DNA of 64,000 nucleotides, taken from assembly GCF_023006505.1 (NCBI RefSeq), contig NZ_JALBGV010000017.1, forward strand, positions 1-64,000, read 5' to 3'. Origin of the DNA: Neorhizobium sp. SHOUNA12A (GTDB taxonomy: Bacteria > Pseudomonadota > Alphaproteobacteria > Rhizobiales > Rhizobiaceae). This document shows positions 35,721-45,475 of the stretch, piece after piece. The notes under the pieces were generated by a model. It did not search any database. It saw only the letters and a list, made by a program, of their open reading frames with translations, and was not told where the DNA came from. A program made the position numbers and the translations under genes. Position 1 is the stretch's first letter. Each line of letters begins with the position of its first letter.

Positions 35721-35778
35721 CAGGCAGCATTGCTCCCGGGCATGACGTGGTCCGAAAACCGCTTCACACTTTTCGGCG

Positions 35779-36891
35779 TCATGCCGCTACCTCACATGCC
35801 CTAAAGCTCTTCTCGATCTTGTCGACATCGAGATCGCGGCCGATGAAGACGAGGCGCGATTCGCGCTTTTCGCCGTCTTTCCAAGGCCGCTGGTGATCGC
35901 CTTCGACGATCATGTGGACGCCCTGCACGACATAACGTTCCTCGTCGCCCTTGAAGGCGATGATGCCCTTCAGGCGCAGGATGCTCGGGCCGTCCGTCTG
36001 GGTGATCTTCTGGATCCAGGGGAAGAACCGTTCCGGGTTCATCTCGCCGCCGCGCAGCGAGATCGACTTCACGGTCACGTCATGGATCGGCGACATTTCG
36101 CCGTGGTGATGGTGGTGGTGATCATGGCCGTGATGATCATGGTCATGGTCATGATGGTCGTGATCATGATGATGGTGGTCATGCCCATGGTCATGGTCGC
36201 AGTCCGGGCCACAGACATGGTCGTCATGGCCGTGGTCGAGGAAATGCGGATCGTTTTCGAGCGCGCGCTCCAGATTGAAGGCGCCCTGATCGAGCACGCG
36301 GGCGAGATCGACGCCGGAACGGGTGGTCTTGTAGACGCGCGCGGTCGGGTTGATGGCGCGCACCACGTCTTCGATGATCGCCAGTTCTTCCGGGGAAACG
36401 AGGTCGGTCTTGTTGATGACGACGACATCGGCAAAGGCGATCTGGTCTTCGGCTTCGCGGCTGTCCTTCAGGCGCAGCGGCAGGTGTTTTGCATCGACGA
36501 GTGCCACGACCGCGTCGAGCTCGGTCTTGGCGCGCACGTCGTCATCCATGAAAAAGGTTTGGGCGACCGGCACCGGATCGGCAAGGCCGGTGGTCTCGAC
36601 GATGATGCCGTCGAAGCGGCCCGGGCGGCGCATCAGGCCCTCGACGACGCGGATCAGGTCGCCGCGCACGGTGCAGCAAACGCAGCCATTGTTCATTTCG
36701 TAGATCTCTTCGTCCGACTCGACGATCAGGTCGTTGTCGATGCCGATCTCGCCGAACTCGTTGACGATGACCGCGTATTTCTTGCCATGGCTTTCGGAGA
36801 GAATGCGGTTGAGGAGCGTCGTCTTGCCGGCGCCGAGATAACCGGTGAGCACGGTGACGGGAACGGGCTTGACGGTGGCTGTTTCGGTCAT
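35779..36891 (-). CDS. CobW/COG0523 GTPase, zinc-metallochaperone type
   Basis: 370 residues: Walker A G-Y-L-G-A-G-K-T (17-24), metal-binding C-V-C-C (70-73) in the GCVCC context, N-K-T-D (160-163), a His/Asp-rich linker (about 220-263, dozens of His) and a CobW_C domain. The His-rich stretch and the CxCC motif indicate zinc handling rather than cobalamin synthesis, as no cob genes are present. A palindromic Zur-like site lies 92 bp upstream. It is followed by the WD40 gene. Confidence 0.93.
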   Translation of the reverse strand: MTETATVKPVPVTVLTGYLGAGKTTLLNRILSESHGKKYAVIVNEFGEIGIDNDLIVESDEEIYEMNNGCVCCTVRGDLIRVVEGLMRRPGRFDGIIVETTGLADPVPVAQTFFMDDDVRAKTELDAVVALVDAKHLPLRLKDSREAEDQIAFADVVVINKTDLVSPEELAIIEDVVRAINPTARVYKTTRSGVDLARVLDQGAFNLERALENDPHFLDHGHDDHVCGPDCDHDHGHDHHHHDHDHHDHDHDHHGHDHHHHHHGEMSPIHDVTVKSISLRGGEMNPERFFPWIQKITQTDGPSILRLKGIIAFKGDEERYVVQGVHMIVEGDHQRPWKDGEKRESRLVFIGRDLDVDKIEKSFRACEVAA

Positions 36892-36982
36892 GAAAACCTC
36901 GAGGACTTGAGAGCGCCCGATCGGCGCGGAAGCTTTGTTCGTCTCATATAAGGGCAAGCCGGGACGAGTTCAAAGGGTTTGT

Positions 36983-36999
36983 ATGTTATAAGATCACAT
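36983..36999. promoter_or_regulatory. Zur-box-like palindrome upstream of the CobW-like gene
   Basis: ATGTTAT-AAG-ATCACAT is a 7-3-7 inverted repeat with one mismatch. It resembles the alphaproteobacterial Zur site (ATGTTATA-type halves, 10-1-10 or 7-3-7). It is placed between vapBC and the zinc-GTPase gene. Zinc-responsive repression is inferred from both the sequence and the His-rich product. Confidence 0.6.
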
Positions 37000-37033
37000 C
37001 GAGATTGCGACCGATGCCGGGTGATCTTATTGC

Positions 37034-37432
37034 TCACGCTGACGGCGTCGCGATTGCAGACACCACGTCCGTTCTGGCGAAGTCCTGTCCGACATAGAGA
37101 AGCGGACAATTGAATTCCTTGGCCGTCGCATAAGCGAAGCAATCGCCGAAATTGAGCGAAGCCTTGTGAAAGCCTTTGCCGAACAGAGCGTAAGCGGCCG
37201 CAGCCCGTTCTGCTCTTACAACATCCAGTTCGATGATGGTAATGGGAAGCCGGTCAATCAGGTTGGTAAGACCAGCCAGGCATTTCTTTCCACGAGCCAC
37301 GATCAGTGCTTCGGTGAGAGTGGCGGCGTTGAGGAGGACCTTCGATTCCCTCGTGAGCACCTCTTGGCAGTCAAAGGCACCAATTTCATTCTTGACGATG
37401 GCGATCAACGCTGACGTGTCGACCACAATCAT
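37034..37432 (-). CDS. vapC: VapC-family PIN-domain toxin
   Basis: 132 residues. The PIN-domain acidic residues are visible: D5 in V-V-D-T-S-A, E41 in T-E-A, D97 in F-G-D-C-F-A-Y-A, and D117 in G-Q-D-F. The family cleaves RNA such as initiator tRNA. It overlaps vapB by 4 bp and is the second gene of the pair. Confidence 0.88.
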   Translation of the reverse strand: MIVVDTSALIAIVKNEIGAFDCQEVLTRESKVLLNAATLTEALIVARGKKCLAGLTNLIDRLPITIIELDVVRAERAAAAYALFGKGFHKASLNFGDCFAYATAKEFNCPLLYVGQDFARTDVVSAIATPSA

Positions 37433-37686
37433 GCCGGCAGGCCATCGTCACCATAGAGAAAATCCTGGCTTCGCTCCGCGGGTACGTCGTTGCCATCGGG
37501 TGCAGGCGCCATTGCTCTGATCTCTTCGATCAGCGCTCTGCGTTGATCACGCGTCAGTTCCGGCTCAATGGGTACAAGCCTTGCAATCTTATGACCTCTT
37601 CGCGTGAGAACAACATCTTCTCCAGCCTCCGCGCGATGAAGGAGTTCAGTCAGACTTGCTTTGGCTTCACTCACTGAAATTTCCAC
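37429..37686 (-). CDS. vapB: VapB/Phd-type antitoxin
   Basis: 85 residues from a GTG at 37686 (V-E-I-S-V-S-E-A-K-A-S-L-T-E-L-L), a Phd/YefM-type N-terminus with V-L-T-R-R-G-H-K-I-A-R-L-V-P. The GTG start has CGGAG 7 nt upstream. The in-frame ATG at 37719 would place the promoter-type palindrome inside the coding region, so I prefer the GTG. It neutralises VapC and should bind the upstream inverted repeat. Confidence 0.85.
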   Translation of the reverse strand: MEISVSEAKASLTELLHRAEAGEDVVLTRRGHKIARLVPIEPELTRDQRRALIEEIRAMAPAPDGNDVPAERSQDFLYGDDGLPA

Positions 37687-37696
37687 GATGTGCTCC

Positions 37697-37720
37697 GTTG
37701 GACCAATTAGATAGTCCAAC
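37697..37720. promoter_or_regulatory. vapBC autoregulatory operator candidate
   Basis: GTTGGAC-N10-GTCCAAC is a perfect 7-bp inverted repeat 10 bp upstream of the vapB GTG start. The spacing and position fit the autorepression sites of Phd-type antitoxins. Confidence 0.6.
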
Positions 37721-37743
37721 TATACGCTCGTCATGCCGTCGAT

Positions 37744-38541
37744 TCAACTATCCTTTAATGTTCCCACATCAAACCGCGCCACATCCTCCAGCAGTTCGAT
37801 AATCCCCTTCACAGCATGCGCGACCAGCATCTCACCGCGTTCCGCCGTCGCAGCAGCCGCATTGCCGGCGACGCCCTTGGGGTTGAGGTCGGACATCTTC
37901 CAGCCGAAGGCGTGCGGGCCATAGGCGCGCAGATGCCTGAAGTCGCGGGAAAAGTCCGATTGGCGGGAGGGGAAATTTTCGGCCCTGGCCATGTCGACCC
38001 GGTCCGGATGGAGCGCCAGCATCACGGACGTCTCGATGTCTCCGCCGTGGATGTCGACGGCCTTGTCTTCCGGGGCGATCCAGCCGGCAGGCTGCCCGAA
38101 GCGGGTCCAGCTTGTGGCGACGACCAGCATGCCAAACCGCACCCGGGCCTCGGTCGCGACGATGGTCATGAGCGGCGAATTGCCGCCATGGGCGTTGAGC
38201 AGCACCAGCTTGCCGATGCCCTTGGCGTGAAGGTCGGCGGCAATGCCGAGCCAGCGGTAAACGGCTTCATCGAAGCCAAGCGTCTTCGTACCGGCGACAT
38301 CCATATGCTCAATCGAATAACCAATCGGCTCCGTGGGCAGGAACGTCACCGGCAGGTGGGCAGGCAGGGCAGGGATCAGGCGGGCGACGAGGCCCTCGGC
38401 GATGAGCGTGTCGGTCTCGAACGGCAGGTGCGGTCCGTGCTGCTCGTGGGCGCCGAGCGGCAGGACGGCGATCCAGTCTCGCCTTTCTGTGGACGCAAGT
38501 GTCGTATCATTGTCATGATAGCGTGGCGAAGGGTGCGACAT
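37744..38541 (-). CDS. Creatininase-family amidohydrolase
   Basis: A 265-residue member of the creatininase/MftE family. Metal-site residues are visible in A-H-E-Q-H-G (E33, H35), D44 in F-E-T-D-T, H118 in N-A-H-G-G-N and E170 in H-G-G-D-I-E-T. Members hydrolyse cyclic or linear amides such as creatinine, 3-dehydro compounds or peptide precursors, so the substrate is open. Divergent from the MarR gene. Confidence 0.88.
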   Translation of the reverse strand: MSHPSPRYHDNDTTLASTERRDWIAVLPLGAHEQHGPHLPFETDTLIAEGLVARLIPALPAHLPVTFLPTEPIGYSIEHMDVAGTKTLGFDEAVYRWLGIAADLHAKGIGKLVLLNAHGGNSPLMTIVATEARVRFGMLVVATSWTRFGQPAGWIAPEDKAVDIHGGDIETSVMLALHPDRVDMARAENFPSRQSDFSRDFRHLRAYGPHAFGWKMSDLNPKGVAGNAAAATAERGEMLVAHAVKGIIELLEDVARFDVGTLKDS

Positions 38542-38624
38542 CTGGCGGTGGTTTCCCGGTTTCGATATGGATAGCGCGCCACAGATATAACGGCTACTTC
38601 TTTAGGGCAAAACGGGCGGAGCGA

Positions 38625-39125
38625 ATGAGCAAGAAGAAGGGCGATAAAAAAGCCAAGTCCGGCAAGAAGAAGGAACTGGAAGGCCTTTCGGCCACCGACC
38701 TTGCGCCGGCGATCACCCAGGCCGCCCGCTCCATGCGCACAGCACTCAGCCGCAGCCTCGGCGAAAGCGGGCTTTATGCCGGCCAGGACGGCGTCATCCT
38801 GATCCTTGCGGAAGAAGACGGCATGACCCCCGGCCAGCTCGCCATACGGCTCGGCGTCAAGGCCCCGACCATGACCCGCACGATCGGCCGCATGGAAGCT
38901 CAAGGATTTCTCGAACGCCGCGCCGACGGCACCGACGGGCGCCTTACCAAGGTGCATCTGACGGAAGCCGGATTGCAGACCGTCGAACAGATCGGCCGCT
39001 CGGTCTCCGAGTGCGGTTCGATCGCCGCAAAAGGCCTCTCCGACAAGGAGATCCGCACGCTCCTTAAGCTCCTCAAGACCATCGAACAAAATCTTCAGTC
39101 GGAGTCCTCCGACGACAGGGGCTGA
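38625..39125 (+). CDS. MarR-family transcriptional regulator
   Basis: 166 residues with an unusual Lys-rich N-terminus (about 20 residues, M-S-K-K-K-G-D-K-K-A-K), then a winged HTH: M-T-P-G-Q-L-A-I-R-L-G-V-K-A-P-T-M-T-R-T and the wing D-G-R-L-T-K-V. The frame is open to 38499, but the ATG at 38625 after GCGGAG is preferred. The target may be the divergent creatininase gene. Confidence 0.9.
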   Translation: MSKKKGDKKAKSGKKKELEGLSATDLAPAITQAARSMRTALSRSLGESGLYAGQDGVILILAEEDGMTPGQLAIRLGVKAPTMTRTIGRMEAQGFLERRADGTDGRLTKVHLTEAGLQTVEQIGRSVSECGSIAAKGLSDKEIRTLLKLLKTIEQNLQSESSDDRG

Positions 39126-39165
39126 TTTCCCTCCAGATTTTCTGCCGTCACAGGATTGTCGCACG

Positions 39166-39195
39166 GAATTAAATTGTTTATTTAAAGTTTAATTC
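39166..39195. promoter_or_regulatory. AT-rich inverted repeat upstream of the LacI gene
   Basis: GAATTAAA and TTTAATTC are separated by 14 bp, in an AT-rich stretch 40 bp before the LacI-type gene. It could be an operator or promoter region. Confidence 0.4.
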
Positions 39196-39235
39196 GAGCA
39201 TCGGATAGCGATGCCGGCCATTGCGGGTGGGGGAA

Positions 39236-40258
39236 ATGGCGCAAAAGATCAAGTTGTCGACGATTGGCGAGAGCCTTGGTCTTTCAACTGCCACGATATC
39301 GCTCGCGCTGCGCGACAGCCCGCTCGTGGCGGCCGATACCCGGGAAAAAATCAAGGAACAGGCAAGAGCCCTCGGTTATATCTACAATCGCCGCGCAGCC
39401 AGCCTGCGCACCTCGCGTTCTGGCATTATCGGCGTCGTGGTGCACGACATCATGAACCCGTTCTACGGGGAAATCCTCAAAGCGATCGAAAGCGAGCTCG
39501 ATCGCAGCCGCCATACATTCATCCTTTCCAACCATTACGATTCGGTCGAAAAACAGCGCACCTTCATCGAAACGCTGCTGCAGCTCGGCGGTGACGGGGT
39601 GATCATGTCGCCGGCGATCGGCACGCCGATCGAGGACATGAGGCTTGCCGAGGAGAACGGCATGCCGGCCATCCTCGTTGCCCGTTCGATGGAAGGCGTC
39701 GAACTGCCGACCTATCGCGGCGACGACAGCTACGGCATCTCGCTTGCTACCAATCATCTGATTGGCCTCGGGCATCGGGTGATCGCGATGATCGGCGGCA
39801 CGGACCAGACGTCGACCGGCCGAGACCGCTACCAGGGTTATGTCAACGCGCTGCGCAAGGCGGGCATCGAGGTCGATCCGAACCTGCGCCTCCCCGGTCC
39901 GCGTTCGAAGCAGGGCGGGTTCGAGGCGGCTGTGCATTTCCTCTCCCTGCCACAGAAGCCGACAGCTGCGGTCTGCTGGAACGATCTGGTGGCGATCGGC
40001 CTGATGAACGGCATTGCCCGCGCCGGGCTGTTGCCCGGCCACGATATCTCCGTCACCGGTTACGACGATCTCGAAGAGGCTTCGATCGCGACGCCGGCGC
40101 TGACGACGGTGTGGAACGGCCAGACGGAAGTCGGCCGGCTTGCGGCGCGCGCCCTGCTCGACCGCCTCGCCGGCAGCCACGAGCCTGATGGCATCCATCT
40201 GATCAAGCCGGAAATGCGCATCCGCCAGTCGACCGGAGTGCACCGGCCAAGGGTTTAG
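39236..40258 (+). CDS. LacI-family transcriptional regulator
   Basis: 340 residues. The HTH is L-S-T-I-G-E-S-L-G-L-S-T-A-T-I-S-L-A-L-R, followed by a hinge helix and a periplasmic-binding-like domain with G-I-I-G-V-V-V-H-D-I-M-N-P-F-Y. The ligand is probably a sugar or related metabolite. No sugar operon is adjacent on this strand. Start chosen at the ATG at 39236 (M-A-Q-K-I-K-L-S) preceded by GGGGGAA. Confidence 0.92.
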   Translation: MAQKIKLSTIGESLGLSTATISLALRDSPLVAADTREKIKEQARALGYIYNRRAASLRTSRSGIIGVVVHDIMNPFYGEILKAIESELDRSRHTFILSNHYDSVEKQRTFIETLLQLGGDGVIMSPAIGTPIEDMRLAEENGMPAILVARSMEGVELPTYRGDDSYGISLATNHLIGLGHRVIAMIGGTDQTSTGRDRYQGYVNALRKAGIEVDPNLRLPGPRSKQGGFEAAVHFLSLPQKPTAAVCWNDLVAIGLMNGIARAGLLPGHDISVTGYDDLEEASIATPALTTVWNGQTEVGRLAARALLDRLAGSHEPDGIHLIKPEMRIRQSTGVHRPRV

Positions 40259-41325
40259 GTCGCGACGGGTGCCGCCGTCTCCGGCCACAGAAAGAGCGCT
40301 ATCCGATTGACGAACAGCACCAGGCATGCGGCGAAGACGGTCGCGTAGAGCCGGTCCCACAATGTGGCGGCCGTCAGAACTTGATCGGCCGTGCCCATGG
40401 CCATCATCATCAGCGGCGTCATGACGATCGAATAGGCGAGATAGTTCCTGGCCCGCAGGAATGGCCGGCAGCCGCCAAGAACGGCGATGCTGAGCACATC
40501 CGCCCAGGCGGGCAGAGCCAGGAATGAAAGCAGGCCTGCGCAGCAGACGCCGAAGATGACACCGATCACCCTTTGCGTCGTCTTCCGCGGCATGCGCTCC
40601 GGCCGGCGCTCGACCAGCAGCACAAGCGTCAGCGCCGCCCAGTGAACGTCGTGGGAGGGAAAAAGCGCGTGCGCGAGCAAAACAGCGCCGAGACTGAGGA
40701 CCAGCCGGATCGGATATTGCCAGCCGGCCCATTCTCCCAGCGAGCGTTTCAGCCGATTGAACTTTTGCCTGGCGGTCGGGGCACGGTTGGCTTCGACCGG
40801 CTTTTCTTCAGGCATGCGGATGCGATCGACGACGGCGGACATGCCGATGTGCAGGATCGCCGCGAAGAGCGCGCCGCTCATGACGACGGCAAAGATCAGC
40901 AGCGGATCGGCACTCGTCGTTGCCACGATGCCGCCCACCATGATGAGATAGAAGACGAACCGCATCGACGCGGCCACCATCGCCCGGTCGAACCCGCCGA
41001 CGATGCCGGCGATCGTCGCCAGCAAAAGCATCGCTGCCTGGCCTGCCATGCCCAGGCGGCCGACGAGGCAGGCAAGCCCTGCGGCAATCGCCAGCGTGGC
41101 GAAGGCAGCACCCGCACTGCCGGCTTGCACCTTCAACTTGCCATGCGCTACGGTTCCGCTCATCGCCATGCCGCCTACGAGGCCGAGGCCCATGTGATGG
41201 CCCTTTGCGACCAGCAGTGCCGGCACGGCCATGGCAAGCGCCGAAACGACGATCTCGATCGCCGTCACTTCTTTTTCCGTCGACCAGCGAAAGGCTTCGG
41301 CAACGTGATTGAATGTCTTTTCCAT
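40255..41325 (-). CDS. FUSC/aromatic-acid-exporter-like membrane protein
   Basis: A 356-residue membrane protein with two similar hydrophobic halves (about five TM segments each). The second half has the FUSC-type pattern R-L-V-L-S-L-G-A-V-L-L-A-H, then W-A-A-L-T-L-V-L-L-V-E-R-R-P-E-R-M-P-R-K-T-T-Q-R-V-I-G. It likely effluxes an organic acid or toxic compound. It is divergent from a MarR gene with a palindrome between them, the standard layout for MarR-controlled efflux. Confidence 0.78.
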   Translation of the reverse strand: MEKTFNHVAEAFRWSTEKEVTAIEIVVSALAMAVPALLVAKGHHMGLGLVGGMAMSGTVAHGKLKVQAGSAGAAFATLAIAAGLACLVGRLGMAGQAAMLLLATIAGIVGGFDRAMVAASMRFVFYLIMVGGIVATTSADPLLIFAVVMSGALFAAILHIGMSAVVDRIRMPEEKPVEANRAPTARQKFNRLKRSLGEWAGWQYPIRLVLSLGAVLLAHALFPSHDVHWAALTLVLLVERRPERMPRKTTQRVIGVIFGVCCAGLLSFLALPAWADVLSIAVLGGCRPFLRARNYLAYSIVMTPLMMMAMGTADQVLTAATLWDRLYATVFAACLVLFVNRIALFLWPETAAPVAT

Positions 41326-41365
41326 CCGCCATCCCTCGGGCTCGCGATTGAGCAATGGCATAATA

Positions 41366-41380
41366 ATACGCAATGCGTAT
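41366..41380. promoter_or_regulatory. ATACGC-AAT-GCGTAT operator between MarR and FUSC genes
   Basis: A perfect 6-3-6 inverted repeat in the 58-bp divergent gap, 3 bp before the MarR start. Position and symmetry fit a MarR-dimer site repressing both directions. The half-site ATACG(C) resembles that of the array at 11104-11171. Confidence 0.7.
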
Positions 41381-41383
41381 CAT

Positions 41384-41839
41384 ATGTCCAGTGACGACGC
41401 CTCGACGCTGATCGTTCGCAGCGTGCTGCTGCTCGGCCGCCGGCTGCGCGCCGCGCGAGCGGAAGGCTCGGTCAGTCTGTCGACGATCGCCATGCTCGCC
41501 ACGCTCCATCGGTTGGGGCCGATGCCGGCGTGGCGCCTTGCGCTGGAGGAGCGGCTGCAGCCGCAATCGGTGACCCGCATCGTCGCGGCGATGGAACGCG
41601 ACGGCCTCATCAGCCGCAGTCGCAACGGGCAGGACCGCCGCGAAATCGAGTTGGCACTGACGCCTCACGGCCGCACGGTTCTTTCCGAGGATATCCGCGC
41701 CCGCCGCGCCTGGCTGGAAAAGGCAATCGAAGCCTGCCTCAGCCCGGAAGAGCGCGAAACGCTGATCGAGGCCTCGCAGATCATGCTGAAGCTTGCTTAT
41801 GTGGAGGCGGGGGAAAGGCCGGAGGAGGACGAGGAGTAG
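41384..41839 (+). CDS. MarR-family transcriptional regulator
   Basis: 151 residues with a winged HTH: L-A-L-E-E-R-L-Q-P-Q-S-V-T-R-I-V-A-A-M-E and the wing D-R-R-E-I-E-L-A-L-T. It is divergent from the FUSC-type exporter gene and presumably represses it and itself through the palindrome at 41366-41380. The frame is open upstream to 41309, but that would encode the operator. Confidence 0.9.
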   Translation: MSSDDASTLIVRSVLLLGRRLRAARAEGSVSLSTIAMLATLHRLGPMPAWRLALEERLQPQSVTRIVAAMERDGLISRSRNGQDRREIELALTPHGRTVLSEDIRARRAWLEKAIEACLSPEERETLIEASQIMLKLAYVEAGERPEEDEE

Positions 41840-41901
41840 GTTTCCCGATATCCTGCTTCATGCTGATGCTTGGCCGTCGGCAGGCTGCCACGTCGCGAGC
41901 G

Positions 41902-42675
41902 TCAGGCCGCCACGTTGGTCAGCGTCCTGCGGGCCGCATAGGCGCGGACGGCTTCGCCGAAAGCGTGAAAGAGTGCTCGCGACGGTGCGTCGGTTTCGGC
42001 CCAGTATTCGGGGTGCCATTGCACGCCCACGGCAAAATTCTTGGCGTCGATGACCGAAACCGCCTCGATCGTGCCGTCCTCAGCGGTCGCTTCGACCTTC
42101 AGCCGAGGGGCAGTTTCGGCGATCGCCTGGCGGTGCAGGGAGTTGACTTGGACCTCGCCCGCCAGGCCCAGATAATTGGCGATGCAGGAGCCTTCGGCAA
42201 CGAACACAGGCTGGCGGATCGCGTACATGCCGTCGCGCTCCGTTACATCGGGTTTGCGGTGGTCCCAGATGCCCGGCTGGTCCTGGATTTCGCTCGCCAG
42301 CGTGCCGCCCAATGCGACGTTCAGTTCCTGGATGCCGCGGCAGATGGCGAGCAGGGGAATACCTCGGTCGATCGCCCGGCGGATCAGCGGCAAGGAGGTC
42401 GCGTCGCGGGCCGGATCGAAGGGGCCGTCACCGTCGGTCGCTTCTCTGCCATAGAGCGACGGGTGGACGTTGGTCGCCGATCCTGAAACCAGCACGCCGT
42501 CGACGCGGTCGAGGATGGCATCGGTCTCGTTGCCCTCTTCGAAAGCCGGAATGATGAAGGTCATCACGTCCGCCACTTTCAGCGCCGCCTGAACATACTG
42601 GTTCGGCGATGCATGCCAGATCGCTCCATCCAGCTGGCGGATGTCGGCGGGCAGGGCGACGATCGGTTTCGGCAT
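41902..42675 (-). CDS. Gamma-glutamyl-gamma-aminobutyrate hydrolase-like (peptidase C26)
   Basis: 257 residues, class-I glutamine-amidotransferase fold. The triad is C112 in L-A-I-C-R-G-I-Q-E, H221 and E223 in V-Q-W-H-P-E. V-N-S-L-H-R-Q-A-I is the PuuD-family motif. It may hydrolyse gamma-glutamyl-GABA in putrescine degradation, which would complement the decarboxylase at 24.3 kb, although they are far apart. I chose the ATG at 42675 (M-P-K-P-I-V) after GGAG. Confidence 0.88.
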   Translation of the reverse strand: MPKPIVALPADIRQLDGAIWHASPNQYVQAALKVADVMTFIIPAFEEGNETDAILDRVDGVLVSGSATNVHPSLYGREATDGDGPFDPARDATSLPLIRRAIDRGIPLLAICRGIQELNVALGGTLASEIQDQPGIWDHRKPDVTERDGMYAIRQPVFVAEGSCIANYLGLAGEVQVNSLHRQAIAETAPRLKVEATAEDGTIEAVSVIDAKNFAVGVQWHPEYWAETDAPSRALFHAFGEAVRAYAARRTLTNVAA

Positions 42676-44088
<1,413 letters not shown>

Positions 44089-44115
44089 TCACAGGTCAGG
44101 CAGTTCTTGATATCG

Positions 44116-44145
44116 AAGCCCCGGATCGAGAGATCCGGGGCTTTT
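44116..44145 (+). terminator. Terminator of the TRAP receptor gene
   Basis: AAGCCCCGGATC and GATCCGGGGCTT form a perfect 12-bp stem with a GAGA loop, followed by TT. It lies 27 bp after the stop, at the convergent end with the FkbM gene. Confidence 0.88.
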
Positions 44146-44170
44146 GTCTGGCGGGTACCGGGGGATCGGT

Positions 44171-45103
44171 TCAAATGGCAAGGGCGGCCGAAGGGCGGTT
44201 CGTGAAGCGGCTGAACGTATCCTGCGATGGGAATGCCAGTATGTTTTCGTAGGTGCGCGGCTCGGGACGGTCGAACCGGTTCAGAACGGGTGCGCCGCCA
44301 TGGCGGAAGTTCCATTTCAGCTTTTCCAGCGTGGAAGCCGATTCAGGCGCATATTCCAGATCATAGAATTGGTAATCCGGCAGGCAGGCGGCGAGCTTGC
44401 CGAAGTCGTCCGGTGCCGCGAGATGGCCATGGAACTCGAAGGACACGATCGGCCGGTTGAAGGCGATCGTCGAACGCAGTCCTTTCAGAACCCGCAGCTC
44501 GAACCCCTCGACATCTATCTTGATGAAATCGACCCTGGTTATTCCCAAGCGCCGGATGAGCTTGTCCGCTTCGAAAACCGGCAGACGCAGGATACGGCTT
44601 TGCCCCGATGGCCGGTCATCCTCCACGAAGCCGCTGGCGCCGAGGTTGCCTTCGAGATTTTCGCGGAACATGAGGGTGTCGTCGCAATCGCCGAGAGCCG
44701 CCTGATGCAGTCGGATGTTATCGAGCCGGTTCGAGCGAATGTTCTCGGTCAACCGCCTGAAGACGTCGGGGTTGGGTTCGAAGCAATGGATCTCGGCGAA
44801 GTCTCGATTGAGGTGAATGGCGTGGTTGCCGATATTCGCGCCGATGTCGAGCGCGACGGCACCGGGCTCGAAGCGGCCTTGCAGGAATTCCAGAAACCGT
44901 CCCTCAAACCAGCCTTCGACGAAGATAGCCTCGTCGATACTTTGTGCAGGATCGAGGTTGAAGATGTATCCCCGATTGGTGCGGTGGGTGAATACGTCGC
45001 TCTCTCTTGCAAACTGTCTGCGCCGCAATGGCTCGACTATGGTCCGATTGATCGACCGGCGCACGACGTACATCGCATTCGGCAATACGTGGTTCATCTG
45101 CAT
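44171..45103 (-). CDS. FkbM-family methyltransferase
   Basis: A 310-residue SAM-dependent methyltransferase with motif I V-A-L-D-I-G-A-N-I-G-N-H (about 80-91), F-E-P-N-P, and the FkbM-specific V-D-F-I-K-I-D-V-E-G-F-E. Members methylate hydroxyls of sugars or lipids. It is inserted between the TRAP receptor gene and dctMQ and has no evident link with transport. Starts: the ATG at 45103 follows GGGGGC; an in-frame GTG/ATG at 45154 is possible. Confidence 0.88.
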   Translation of the reverse strand: MQMNHVLPNAMYVVRRSINRTIVEPLRRRQFARESDVFTHRTNRGYIFNLDPAQSIDEAIFVEGWFEGRFLEFLQGRFEPGAVALDIGANIGNHAIHLNRDFAEIHCFEPNPDVFRRLTENIRSNRLDNIRLHQAALGDCDDTLMFRENLEGNLGASGFVEDDRPSGQSRILRLPVFEADKLIRRLGITRVDFIKIDVEGFELRVLKGLRSTIAFNRPIVSFEFHGHLAAPDDFGKLAACLPDYQFYDLEYAPESASTLEKLKWNFRHGGAPVLNRFDRPEPRTYENILAFPSQDTFSRFTNRPSAALAI

Positions 45104-45396
45104 GTCGTGCCCCCGACCGATCCAGCCAAACCGGGTTCTGGCTGGCGACGGCAAACCCGGCGCGCGATGCCGCCCGCGCCAAGTTTTATACGCTCAGTAA
45201 GCCGGTTAGTACGTCTACCAAAGTGTTAGCGGCAACGGGATTTCGCGTCGAGCCTCCACCGGCATACCGCTTTTTCGGTAGAGAAAGGGCCGAAAGACGC
45301 CTTTGACGCGGGCCTCCAAGCAACGTCTTCGCTTGCGTTTGCCGCTGTCGCCGGGGGAAATCGGAGGAGGAGCGGCCTGGACTGTTGGACAATAAT

Positions 45397-45434
45397 AAAA
45401 AGGAGGACAGGGCGCCAACCCTGTCCTCCTTTTT
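45397..45434. terminator. Perfect bidirectional terminator after dctM
   Basis: AAAAAGGAGGACAGGG and CCCTGTCCTCCTTTTT are perfectly paired around CGCCAA. It lies 41 bp after the dctM stop on the minus strand and reads as a terminator from both sides. The adjacent 45104-45396 stretch shows only a weak TACCG/CGGTA hairpin near 45266. Confidence 0.93.
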
Positions 45435-45475
45435 CGGAAATATACTTAGCGACAACTGGACGGAAAAAGCCGCCC

